Shown: piece after piece, positions 48,776-56,850 of the stretch
How the letters are laid out: each line of letters opens with the position of its first letter
Numbering within the stretch: the first letter of the stretch is position 1
From: Nakamurella multipartita DSM 44233
GTDB taxonomy: Bacteria > Actinomycetota > Actinomycetes > Mycobacteriales > Nakamurellaceae
NCBI RefSeq assembly: GCF_000024365.1
Contig: NC_013235.1
Span: 3,472,001-3,536,000, forward strand
Reading direction: 5' to 3'
Length of the DNA stretch: 64,000 nucleotides
The notes under the pieces: generated by a model
The model's database searches: none
What the model was told of the DNA's origin: nothing
The model's input: the letters and a program-made list of their open reading frames with translations, nothing else
Program-made: the position numbers and the translations under genes

Positions 48776-50269
48776 TCAGTCGGACCGTTCGCCCCGCTCG
48801 CCGAACCAGTTGGCCAGCGCGCCGCCGCGGCCCACCGCGCGCAGCCGGCGTTCGGTGGCCGCCCGGACCCGTTCCGGGGCGATGACCAGGAGCTGGTCGC
48901 CGGACTGCAGCCGGATGTTCGGGTTCAGGTGCACCGGCTCGCCGTTGCGCATCAGCAGCGAAATGGTGGCCGGCATCGGCAGCCGCAGCTGAGCCACGTA
49001 GACGCCGTGCATCTTGGACTTCTCCGGGATCGTCACCTGCAGCACGTGCGCGTTCATCTCGTCCAGCGGCGCGGCTTCCATCTCGATCTCGAAGGCCTGC
49101 CCGGACTGCACCACGCCGAGCTTGCGGGCCAGCCAGGGCAGCGTCGTGCCCTGCAGCAATGTGTAGGTGACGACCACCACGACGATGACGTCCAGCAGCA
49201 GGCTGGAGTATTCGACGCCGTTCATCAACGGGATCATCGCCAGCACGATGGGCACCGCACCGCGCAGTCCGGACCAGGACAGGAAGATCTGCTCGCGCCA
49301 GGGCAGCCGGAACGGCAGGGCGGCGGCCACCACCGAGACCGGGCGGGCGACCAGCAGGACGAACAGGCCGATCAGCAGGCCGGGCACCAGGGCGGCCGGC
49401 AACCCGGTGGGGTCCACGTACAGCCCGAGCATGACGAACAGCCCGATCTGGGCGAGCCAGCCCAGGCCCTCGGCGAAGGACAGGGTGGCCGAGCGGTGCG
49501 GGATCCGGGAGTTGCCCAGCACCACTGCGGCCACGTAGCAGGCCAGGAAGCCCGAGGCGTGGGTGAAGACGCCGACCGCGTAGGCGCCGCCGATCAGGGC
49601 GATCGTGGCCAGCGGGTACAGGCCGGCCGCCGGCAACGCCTCCCGGCGCATCAGCCAGGCCCCGCCCCACCCGATCCCGGCGCCGATCAGCGCACCCACG
49701 ACGAGCTCGTAGACCACCAGCAGCGGGTCCAGCCAGGTGATCTCGGCGGTGCCGGCGAGCAGCACCACGGCGATCACCACCGGGGCATCGTTGAGACCGG
49801 ACTCCAGTTCCAGCGCGGCCGAGAGCCGCGGCTTGACCCCGACCCCGCGCAGCACGGAGAACACCGCGGCGGCGTCGGTGCTGGAGAGCACCGCGCCCCA
49901 CAGCAACGAGGTCCGCCAGTCGAAACCCATCAGTAGGAACACCCCGGCGCCGGCGATCGCGACGGAGACCACGACCGACACGGTGGCCAGCGAGATGCCC
50001 AGGCCCAGGGCGGGCCGGACGTTGGACCAGCGGGTGGTCAACCCACCTTCGGCCAGGATGAAGACCAGCGCGACGAACCCGAGATGCTCGGTGAGCAGAG
50101 TGTTGTCCAGGTCGATGCCGAACGTGTCCACGCCCAGCACCAGGCCGATGCCCAGGTACAGCAGCAGCGAGGGCATGCCCAACCGGCGGGACAGCCGCAC
50201 CGCGATGATGGACAGCAGCAGGACCAGCGCCGCGATCGCGAAGATGGCCTCGGGGGTGCCCAGGTTCAT
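48776..50269 (-). CDS. Potassium/proton antiporter (CPA1, CvrA/NhaP2-like) with RCK_C domain
   Basis: A 497-residue antiporter of about twelve helices. VFILAEGGLTTRWSNVRPAL, SSTDAAAVFSVLRGVGVKP and ALELESGLNDAPVVIAVVLL hold the ion-binding Asp and Glu residues, as in CPA1 proteins. A C-terminal RCK_C/TrkA_C-like domain (about 410-480: QVTIPEKSKMHGVYVAQLRL, LQSGDQLLVIAP) suggests nucleotide-type gating. The gap to the lspA start is 18 bases. Confidence 0.88.
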   Translation of the reverse strand: MNLGTPEAIFAIAALVLLLSIIAVRLSRRLGMPSLLLYLGIGLVLGVDTFGIDLDNTLLTEHLGFVALVFILAEGGLTTRWSNVRPALGLGISLATVSVVVSVAIAGAGVFLLMGFDWRTSLLWGAVLSSTDAAAVFSVLRGVGVKPRLSAALELESGLNDAPVVIAVVLLAGTAEITWLDPLLVVYELVVGALIGAGIGWGGAWLMRREALPAAGLYPLATIALIGGAYAVGVFTHASGFLACYVAAVVLGNSRIPHRSATLSFAEGLGWLAQIGLFVMLGLYVDPTGLPAALVPGLLIGLFVLLVARPVSVVAAALPFRLPWREQIFLSWSGLRGAVPIVLAMIPLMNGVEYSSLLLDVIVVVVVTYTLLQGTTLPWLARKLGVVQSGQAFEIEMEAAPLDEMNAHVLQVTIPEKSKMHGVYVAQLRLPMPATISLLMRNGEPVHLNPNIRLQSGDQLLVIAPERVRAATERRLRAVGRGGALANWFGERGERSD

Positions 50270-50282
50270 GGGTGGCGGTCGA

Positions 50283-51170
50283 TCAGCGACGCATCGCGGG
50301 CGTCATGCCCAGTGCGGAAAGGACCTCGATGGTCGCCTTCGACCGGTTGAACGTATAGAAGTGCAGGCATGGGGCACCCGCGTCGAGCAGGTCCTGACTC
50401 ATCCGGACCGCGTGCTCCATGCCGATCGCCCGGCCGGCCTCCGGATCCTCGCGCACCGCGTACAGCTCGTCGGCCAGTTGTTCGGGCACCCGCTGACCGG
50501 ACAGCTCGACGATGCGCATCAACCGGCCGTGCGAGGTGACCGGCATGATGCCCGGCAGCACCGGCACCCGCGCCCCGGCCCGCTCCATCCGCTCCCGCAG
50601 CCGCTCGTAGTCCGCGGCCGAGAACAGCATCTGGGTGATCACGAAGTCGGCCCCGGCATTGATCTTGTCGACCAGGAACCGGGTGTCCGAGGCCAGATCG
50701 GCCGAGCGCGGGTGCTTGTCCGGGTAGGCGGCGACGCCGACACTGAAGCTGCCCAGCGATCGGGCCAGGGCGACCAGCTGCCCGGTGTACTCGAAGCCCT
50801 GCGGGTGCGCGATCCATTCGCCGTTCGGATCGCCGGGCGGGTCGCCGCGCAGGGCCAGGATGTTGTTCACACCCACCGCGGCGTAGGAGCCGATGATCTG
50901 CCGGAGCTCGGCGACCGAGTGACCGACCGCGGTCAGGTGGGCCACCGGCAACAGCGTGGTCTCCTCGGCGATGCGCTGCGTGACGCGGATTGTGCGCTCG
51001 CGCCGCGATCCCCCGGCGCCATAGGTGACCGCCACGAAGGCCGGACGCAGCGGTTCCAGCCGGCGCACCGACCGCCACAGCACGTCCTCGTCGGCGTCAC
51101 TGCGAGGCGGCATGAACTCCACGGAGAAATGCGGCCCCGCGGTCGCGAGTCGTTCGGGCACCGTGGGCAT
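50283..51170 (-). CDS. metF: Methylenetetrahydrofolate reductase
   Basis: A 295-residue flavoprotein forming 5-methyl-THF for methionine synthesis. FSVEFMPPRSDADEDVLWRS (Glu near residue 18), AVTYGAGGSRRERT, NILALRGDPP (flavin/folate Asp), AAYPDKHP, ADFVITQMLF and PGIMPVTS are family motifs. It begins MPTVPERLATAG at 51170 and is divergent from the polyprenyl synthase. It lies 13 bases upstream of the antiporter, on the same strand. Confidence 0.95.
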   Translation of the reverse strand: MPTVPERLATAGPHFSVEFMPPRSDADEDVLWRSVRRLEPLRPAFVAVTYGAGGSRRERTIRVTQRIAEETTLLPVAHLTAVGHSVAELRQIIGSYAAVGVNNILALRGDPPGDPNGEWIAHPQGFEYTGQLVALARSLGSFSVGVAAYPDKHPRSADLASDTRFLVDKINAGADFVITQMLFSAADYERLRERMERAGARVPVLPGIMPVTSHGRLMRIVELSGQRVPEQLADELYAVREDPEAGRAIGMEHAVRMSQDLLDAGAPCLHFYTFNRSKATIEVLSALGMTPAMRR

Positions 51171-51242
51171 GGCCTGAGCCTATCGGGGCCCGATCACGAG
51201 GGGATGAACCGACCCGAGCCCGGTTTGCCGCACACTGGGCGG

Positions 51243-52337
51243 GTGATCGATGCCGACCGGCTGCACGCCGTCATCACCGCCGAACTGGCCCGGCGACGCG
51301 CCGACGTTGCGGCCGTCGACCCGCGGTTGGTCGCGGATGTCGAGCTGCTGGTCGAGTTCGTCACCGACGGCGGCAAGCGGCTGCGGCCGCAGTTTCTGTG
51401 GTGCGGCTGGCTGGCCGGCGGCGGCGCGGCCACCGGCCCGGACGCCGATGCGGTGCTGCAGGTGGCGGCGGCGTTGGAACTGTTGCAGGCCTGCGCGCTG
51501 CTGCACGACGACATCATCGATCGCTCGCAGCGCCGCCGGGGGCGGCCGTCCACGCACCGGGCGGTCGCCAAACGGGCGGCCGACGCGGGCGTGGCCGCCG
51601 ACCCGGAGCACCACGGGGTGTCGGTCGCGATCCTGCTCGGCGACCTCGCGTTGGCCTGGTGCGACGACCTGTTCCTGGCCGGCGCCCTGCCGCTCGGCGC
51701 AGCCCACCGGGCCGCCCCGGTCTGGCGGGCCATGCGCACCGAGGTGCTCGCCGGCCAGCTGCTGGACCTGGCCGTCACGGTGTCCGCCGAGGCCGACCCG
51801 GCCACGCAGGAACGCGACGCCATGCGGGTCAACCGGTACAAGACCGCCGCCTACACGATCGAACGGCCGCTGCATCTGGGCGCCGCGCTGGCCGGAGCGG
51901 CGCCGGCGACCATCGCGGCGCTGCGCACCTACGGCACCGACATCGGCGTCGCCTTCCAGTTGCGCGACGACCTGCTCGGGGTGTTCGGCGACCCGGCGGT
52001 CACCGGCAAGCCGGCCGGCGACGACCTGGTCGAGGGCAAGCAGACGGTGTTGCTGGCGCTGGCCCGGGCCGAGCTGGGCCGCGCGCCGGACCGGGTGGGC
52101 GAGTTGGCCGACCTCGATGCCGGAGTGGGACGGGCCGACGCGGACACCGAGAAGCTGACGGCCATCATCGCCGGCACCGGCGCCGTCGGGGCGGTGGAGC
52201 GCCGGATCGCCGAGCTGGTGGGTACCGGTCTGGCGGCGCTGAGCTCGATCGGTCCGGACGGCCGGTCGGCCGTGCCCGATCCCGTCCACGAACGGCTGGC
52301 CGACATGGCCGTGGCCGCGACCGCCCGCCGGCGCTGA
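51243..52337 (+). CDS. Polyprenyl (geranylgeranyl-type) diphosphate synthase
   Basis: A 364-residue trans-prenyltransferase. The first aspartate-rich motif is LLHDDIIDRSQRRRG (about 87-101) and the second FQLRDDLLGVFGD (about 240-252); FVTDGGKRLRPQF binds the pyrophosphate. Chain length cannot be told from sequence alone, but residues before the first motif suggest C15-C20 products. GTG at 51243 fits the family N-terminus; an ATG at 51204 would add 13 residues but has no spaced ribosome site. Downstream, 165 bases without a gene precede the deacetylase. Confidence 0.9.
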   Translation: MIDADRLHAVITAELARRRADVAAVDPRLVADVELLVEFVTDGGKRLRPQFLWCGWLAGGGAATGPDADAVLQVAAALELLQACALLHDDIIDRSQRRRGRPSTHRAVAKRAADAGVAADPEHHGVSVAILLGDLALAWCDDLFLAGALPLGAAHRAAPVWRAMRTEVLAGQLLDLAVTVSAEADPATQERDAMRVNRYKTAAYTIERPLHLGAALAGAAPATIAALRTYGTDIGVAFQLRDDLLGVFGDPAVTGKPAGDDLVEGKQTVLLALARAELGRAPDRVGELADLDAGVGRADADTEKLTAIIAGTGAVGAVERRIAELVGTGLAALSSIGPDGRSAVPDPVHERLADMAVAATARRR

Positions 52338-52502
52338 CGGACGAAACACTCCTGGCTACTACCCACAGTCACCAGATGAATTCGTCGCGTTTTTAAGTCC
52401 ACCAAATCGGGCCGGATGCGAACAATGGCGCTACGCTGCGTGGCAGCAGATTCCTGTGCAGGTGGTCGACACGGCCGGTCGCCACCATTTTGGGGGGGCC
52501 AA

Positions 52503-54287
52503 ATGTCGCAGCGTCAACCGCAGTTCCACCACCGGGCCGCCGGGTTCGTCATCGCCCTCGGCTTCCTGATCGGCGCGGCCATCCTGATCGCGCCCATCGC
52601 GAATGCCGCCGACACCACGGTCGACGATGCGGTGACCAGTGGCGCCAACTACTTCACCTACACCGGCTCGTCCTGGACCAGCTGCGGCGGCTGCAACAGC
52701 ACCGCCACCAACAACAGCTACCGCTACGCCTACACCACCGGCAACAAAGCCGTCCTGACCTTCACCGGCACCCAAGCCACCATCTACGGCTTCAAAGAAC
52801 CCCCCGGCGGCATCGGCAGTTTCGCCGTCGACAACGGCCCCACCACCGACATCGACTTCTACGCCGCCACCCAAACCCTCACCGCCGTCTACACCACCCC
52901 CACCCTCACCAACACCACCCACACCATCACCATCACCGTCACCGGCCGCAAGACCAACGGCGCCTCCCCCACCATCAACATCGACAAGGCCGTCATCGCA
53001 ACAACAACCGGCGCCGGTACCACCACCCCCACCAGCACCACCACCCCCACCAGCACGGCCACCACCACCCGAACCACCACCCCCACCAGCACCACCACCC
53101 AGCCGACGGTCACCCCGCCGACCACTCCCCCGGCGACCGGGGTGACCGTTGATGATGCGGTGACCAGTGGCGCCAACTACTTCACCTACACCGGCTCGTC
53201 CTGGACCAGCTGCGGCGGCTGCAACAGCACCGCCACGAACAACAGCTACCGCTACGCCTACACCACCGGCAACAAAGCCGTCCTGACCTTCACCGGCACC
53301 CAAGCCACCATCTACGGCTTCAAAGAACCCCCCGGCGGCATCGGCAGTTTCGCCGTCGACAACGGCCCCACCACCGACATCGACTTCTACGCCGCCACCC
53401 AAACCCTCACCGCCGTCTACACCACCCCCACCCTCACCAACACCACCCACACCATCACCATCACCGTCACCGGCCGCAAGACCAACGGCGCCTCCCCCAC
53501 CATCAACATCGACAAGGCCGTCATCGCAACAACAACCGGCACCGGTACCCCCACCCCGACCAGCACCACCACCCCCACCAGCACGGGCACCACCACCCGA
53601 ACCACCACCCCCACCACCACCCAGCCGGGCGGGACGGGCATCGCCAGCATCACCTTCGATGACGGCACGATCGGCCAATACACCTATGCGCGGCCACTTC
53701 TCGTGCAACGCTCGCTTCCGGCGACCTTCTTCATCATCTCGGACGCGCTCGGCTGGACAGGCACCAACATGAACGCGACCCAGGTCCGGCAACTCGTCGC
53801 CGACGGCGACGAGATCGGCAATCACACCCGTGACCACACGAACCTGGCCACGCTGTCGGCGAGTCAGGTCAGCGCGGAGTTCACCCATTCACAAACGGTC
53901 ATCGCCAACCAGATCGGGGTGACCCCCACGACGTGCGCCTATCCGTACGGCAGTCACAACTCCACCGTCGATTCGGTTGCCGGGAATTTCTTTCGTGGGT
54001 GCCGGGAAACGGGTGGAGGATTGAACACGTCGGGCTCGTTGCGGCCGTACGCGCTCACCAATTACTACGTCGGCCAGACCACCACGGCCGCCGACATCCG
54101 CAACGCCGCCGAACAGGCGAAGGCGCAGAATGCCTGGGTCATCTTCACCTATCACGGCGTCGACCCGAGCGGGACCGGCTCGGAGGACGTCACCCCGACG
54201 AACCTGGCCGCGCAACTGGACGCCCTCCGGTCCACCGGGATCCCCGTCGTCACGGTGAGCGCGGCACTGTCGGCCTATGGCCGCTGA
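52503..54287 (+). CDS. Secreted polysaccharide deacetylase with two near-identical binding-type domains
   Basis: A 594-residue exported CE4 enzyme. A Sec signal (FVIALGFLIGAAILIAPIANA, cleavage near 36) is followed by two beta-rich, probably sugar-binding modules (about 40-165 and 217-345), each followed by a Thr/Pro-rich linker, and a NodB deacetylase (about 380-594). Deacetylase motifs: ITFDDG near 384, GNHTRDHTNL (His pair), YPYGSHN and FTYHGVDP. ATG 52503 has a GGGGGGGCCAA leader. It likely removes acetyl groups from a cell-wall or capsular polymer. It overlaps the next gene by 11 bases. Confidence 0.9.
   Translation: MSQRQPQFHHRAAGFVIALGFLIGAAILIAPIANAADTTVDDAVTSGANYFTYTGSSWTSCGGCNSTATNNSYRYAYTTGNKAVLTFTGTQATIYGFKEPPGGIGSFAVDNGPTTDIDFYAATQTLTAVYTTPTLTNTTHTITITVTGRKTNGASPTINIDKAVIATTTGAGTTTPTSTTTPTSTATTTRTTTPTSTTTQPTVTPPTTPPATGVTVDDAVTSGANYFTYTGSSWTSCGGCNSTATNNSYRYAYTTGNKAVLTFTGTQATIYGFKEPPGGIGSFAVDNGPTTDIDFYAATQTLTAVYTTPTLTNTTHTITITVTGRKTNGASPTINIDKAVIATTTGTGTPTPTSTTTPTSTGTTTRTTTPTTTQPGGTGIASITFDDGTIGQYTYARPLLVQRSLPATFFIISDALGWTGTNMNATQVRQLVADGDEIGNHTRDHTNLATLSASQVSAEFTHSQTVIANQIGVTPTTCAYPYGSHNSTVDSVAGNFFRGCRETGGGLNTSGSLRPYALTNYYVGQTTTAADIRNAAEQAKAQNAWVIFTYHGVDPSGTGSEDVTPTNLAAQLDALRSTGIPVVTVSAALSAYGR
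52626..53021 (+). repeat. Direct repeat copy 1 (396 bp) in the deacetylase gene
   Basis: The copy at 52626-53021 matches 53154-53549 with a shift of 528 bases and only two differences that I could see (a C/G in the CCACC/CCACG codon and a G/A before CCGGTACC). The linkers after each copy are also alike. Confidence 0.9.
53154..53549 (+). repeat. Direct repeat copy 2 (396 bp) in the deacetylase gene
   Basis: Second copy of the 528-base unit; one difference is silent (Thr ACC/ACG) and one changes Ala to Thr. Identity at third codon positions implies a very recent duplication or continuing gene conversion. Confidence 0.9.
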
Positions 54288-55290
54288 CCGGCCGCGACGC
54301 GGGTGGGCCGGGTCGCCACGAACGGTCGTGCTCATCCTTTCCGTGGTCCTGCTGGTGTGCGGATGCAGCCCGCCTTCGATCGATGGGCGACCGACCGCGG
54401 GCAGCAGTGCACCCACCCCGATGACGGGATGGCTGTCCGGGGCCGCCGGCGAAGGGGTCGCCGACGGGGCGTTCGCCGCCTGGCGGGAGAACCCGGTGCC
54501 GATCGCCGGAACCTGGGCCGACACGTCCGGCGAGATCCAGAGCGCCCTGCCGCAGCTGGCTCCGGGCGGGGAGTACGCCGACTGGAGCGGATCCCTGGAT
54601 CTGGCCGTCGGGGCGATCTTCGAGGACGAGGGAGAAACTTGGGCGGCCGCGGCCGCCGGCGCCTACGACCAACGCTGGTCGAGGATGCTCACCGACCTGT
54701 CGTCACTGTGGTCGGCTCAGCCCCGCGGGACGCTCTACCTTCGGTTCGCCCACGAGTGGAACGGATCCTGGTCGCCGTGGACCGTCCGGCCCGACGAGAT
54801 CGCCGATTTCATCACGGCCTGGCGGCGGTTCTCGGCCATCAAGGCGGCCGTCATGCCGCAGGCCAAGCTGGTCTTCTGCACCAACGGCGACACCTCCGGC
54901 TTCACCTACGACTGGCGGGAGGGCTGGCCGGGTGACGACGCCGTCGATGTCTATGCGACCGACTGGTACTCCGATCTGCTGACCGGATCGGTCGGCGTCG
55001 ACGCCGCCGGTGGCCCGGTCGGGCTGGAGGCGCATCGCCAGTTCGCCGCCGACCGCGGCAAGCCGTTCGCCTTGGCCGAATGGGGCAACCGCTACAGCGC
55101 GACCGGCGACCAGCCGGACTACATCGACTTCATCCACCAGTTCGCCGCCCGTCACGCGGGCAGTGGGCCCGGTCAGCTGCTCTACGACATCTACTTCAAC
55201 GTCATCGAGTCGCCCAATGACTTCGCGATCTACCCGCGTCAGGGCTCGCTCGCGCCGTTGGCCTCCGACACCTACCAGCAGTTGTTCTGA
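54277..55290 (+). CDS. GH26-like glycoside hydrolase lipoprotein (mannanase-type)
   Basis: A 337-residue exported protein with a basic start, hydrophobic RTVVLILSVVLLV and a lipobox-like VCGC (Cys about 30). Barrel motifs: LYLRFAHEWNGSWSPW (acid/base Glu, about 158) and PFALAEWGN (nucleophile Glu, about 267), spaced as in GH26. The ATG overlaps the deacetylase end by 11 bases, so they are translationally coupled and probably act on the same polysaccharide. The 3' end is eight bases from the convergent, broken transporter gene. The substrate is uncertain. Confidence 0.8.
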   Translation: MAADRPRRGWAGSPRTVVLILSVVLLVCGCSPPSIDGRPTAGSSAPTPMTGWLSGAAGEGVADGAFAAWRENPVPIAGTWADTSGEIQSALPQLAPGGEYADWSGSLDLAVGAIFEDEGETWAAAAAGAYDQRWSRMLTDLSSLWSAQPRGTLYLRFAHEWNGSWSPWTVRPDEIADFITAWRRFSAIKAAVMPQAKLVFCTNGDTSGFTYDWREGWPGDDAVDVYATDWYSDLLTGSVGVDAAGGPVGLEAHRQFAADRGKPFALAEWGNRYSATGDQPDYIDFIHQFAARHAGSGPGQLLYDIYFNVIESPNDFAIYPRQGSLAPLASDTYQQLF

Positions 55291-55298
55291 GGTCGCGG

Positions 55299-56099
55299 CT
55301 AGCGCACCGGCACGGCGGCCGGGGTCCAGGCGTCGCCCTGCTCCCGATCGAGTGCGGTGACCGCGCGGTTGCGCATGAAGAAGATGTAGACGACCAGGCT
55401 GACGGCGATGACGGCGGTGACGTAGACGATGAACAGGGTGGTCCGGCCGGAGGTGGAGAACGCCTGGTAGATGACCGGCGCCGTGCCGCCGAAGATCGAA
55501 TTGGCCAGCGCGTACCCCAGCCCGACGCCCAGTGCCCGCACCCGGGCCGGGAAGACCTCGGCCTTGACGATCGCGTTGACCGACGTGTAGCCGGTGAGGA
55601 TGACGTAGCCCACCGCGGTCAGCAGGAACGCGGTCACCGCCGAGGTGGTCTGGGGCAGGTAGGTGATCAGCACCCAGGTGTAGAGCACGCCGCCGATCCC
55701 GAAGAACACCAGCAGCGGCTTGCGGCCGACCCGGTCGCTGATCAGCCCGCCGATCGGCTGGATGGCCATCAGGAAGATCAGCGCGAGCAGGTTGACCCAG
55801 GTGGCCGCGGTCGCGCCGTCCTCGCCGAATGCCTTCTTCACGATGGCCGGGGCGTTCACGCTGTAGGTGTAGAACGCGATGGTGCCGCCCGCGGTGACCA
55901 GGAAGACCCACAGCAGTGGCCGCCAGTAGGTGGTCAGCAACGCCTTCATCGAGCCCGACGAGCCGTCCTGACCGGACTTGACCGCCGCGAGGTGCTCCGC
56001 CGACAACGACTCGTCCATGGTGCGGCGCATCCACAGCACCACCAGGGCCGCGATCGCGCCGATGAGGAACCCGATCCGCCAGCCCCAGTCCTTGATCGC
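55299..56099 (-). pseudogene. MFS transporter (MHS family), C-terminal part, 3' of the IS element
   Basis: This fragment continues the transporter from the point of insertion (IKDWGWRIGFLIGAIAALVV...) through about six helices to DREQGDAWTPAAVPVR. GLISDRVGRKPLL is the second MFS loop motif. Removing the element and one TCGC makes DAIKDWGWR, and the 451-codon gene reads through without a stop. The parent looks like a metabolite:proton symporter (ProP/KgtP-like). In this strain the fragment has no start of its own. Confidence 0.88.
56096..56099. repeat. Target-site duplication, left copy (TCGC)
   Basis: TCGC immediately precedes the left end TGATGACG and is repeated at 59078-59081 after the right end. 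Four bases fits the short duplications of IS21-type elements. Confidence 0.82.
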
Positions 56100-56148
56100 T
56101 GATGACGCTCGTTTGAATCTCCCCAGACCTGCTCGCTGAATCTCCCCA
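56100..56148 (+). repeat. IS left terminal repeats
   Basis: The terminal TGATGACGCTCG is followed by two direct copies: GCTCGTTTGAATCTCCCCA and GCTCGCTGAATCTCCCCA. These are candidate IstA-binding sites. The inverted counterpart is at 59030-59077. Confidence 0.85.
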
Positions 56149-56380
56149 CCCCTGTGACCCCGCTTCATCGCTCACATGGGAGGAACGAAATGCACGCACC
56201 CGCATCACCCCAGGGTGGCTGGTCGATCCCGGCGGCTGGCCGCCACCTCGCGACGACCGACCGGCGACCCCGCGCAGACTCGGACGGCGGGCGGACCGCC
56301 AGCGCCTGCCCGCCGTGCGGCACCCGGCCGCGATCGCATCGCTCGTGCCTGCGTTCCTGCCGGCGGTCTGTGAGCGCGGC

Positions 56381-56764
56381 ATGACGGGCGACGGGCACGT
56401 CCTGGAGTTGGCCGAGCGGGCGGCCGAGGACGTGCGAGAGCTCAACCACCGCACCCGCGACCCACGCGTGTTCACCGCTCCGGCCGAGATGTACCGGTTA
56501 GTCGGCGAGCTCGCCGTGCTGGCCGGCGGGCTGCCGCAGCTGCTGGGCCAGCTCGACCGGTGGCTGCGCGCGGAACACGACCACGGCCGGATCCGGGCCG
56601 ACACCGGCACCGGGCCCGGCCGGATCGTCGCGGCCGCGGGCGCCGATCTGGCCGGCGCCGGCGACGCCGCGGACGAGTTGGCCAATGCGTTGGACGCCGC
56701 ACTTGCGCACCTGGCCCACCTGGGCGCCGCGGATTCCGGCCATGCCGTTTCGAAGCGCGGTTGA
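56381..56764 (+). CDS. Passenger protein of unknown function in the IS element
   Basis: A 127-residue protein starting MTGDGHVLELAERAAEDVRE. It is helical and acidic, with LVGELAVLAGGLPQLLGQLD and a repeated Ala/Asp/Leu tail (ADLAGAGDAADELANALDAA). No catalytic motif is seen. The codon pattern is like a real gene. It lies inside the terminal repeats, upstream of istA on the same strand, so it travels with the element; similar genes beside actinobacterial IS21-type elements are, to my recollection, unannotated. A role as a regulator or target-selection accessory is speculation. Confidence 0.6.
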   Translation: MTGDGHVLELAERAAEDVRELNHRTRDPRVFTAPAEMYRLVGELAVLAGGLPQLLGQLDRWLRAEHDHGRIRADTGTGPGRIVAAAGADLAGAGDAADELANALDAALAHLAHLGAADSGHAVSKRG

Positions 56765-56790
56765 CGCGCGTGGCTCCGCGGAAGACGGCG

Positions 56791-56845
56791 GGGCTCCCTC
56801 GACGCTGGCGGTCTCTGACCACCGGCCAGCTGTTCGAGGGAGCCC
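56791..56845 (+). promoter_or_regulatory. Long hairpin covering the istA ribosome-binding site
   Basis: GGGCTCCCTCGA (56791-56802) pairs perfectly with TCGAGGGAGCCC (56834-56845), and the interior (GCTGGCGGT with ACCGGCCAGC) extends the stem. The 3' arm contains GAGGGAG, the only Shine-Dalgarno-like sequence before the istA ATG at 56851. Any transcript entering from upstream would fold the site away. Confidence 0.72.
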
Positions 56846-56850
56846 GTTTC

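Noticed and set aside
49737-52337. Long plus-strand frame extending far upstream of the polyprenyl synthase
   Set aside because: It is antisense to the antiporter and metF until about 51.2 kb; only the part from 51243 matches a protein family.
52990-53150. Possible CRISPR or tandem-repeat array
   Set aside because: The CCACC-type repetition is Thr/Pro linker coding with no spacer structure; no CRISPR was seen in the window.
52431-53888. Long glycine/valine-rich minus frame across the deacetylase
   Set aside because: It is the antisense reading of repetitive Thr/Pro codons and has no family features.
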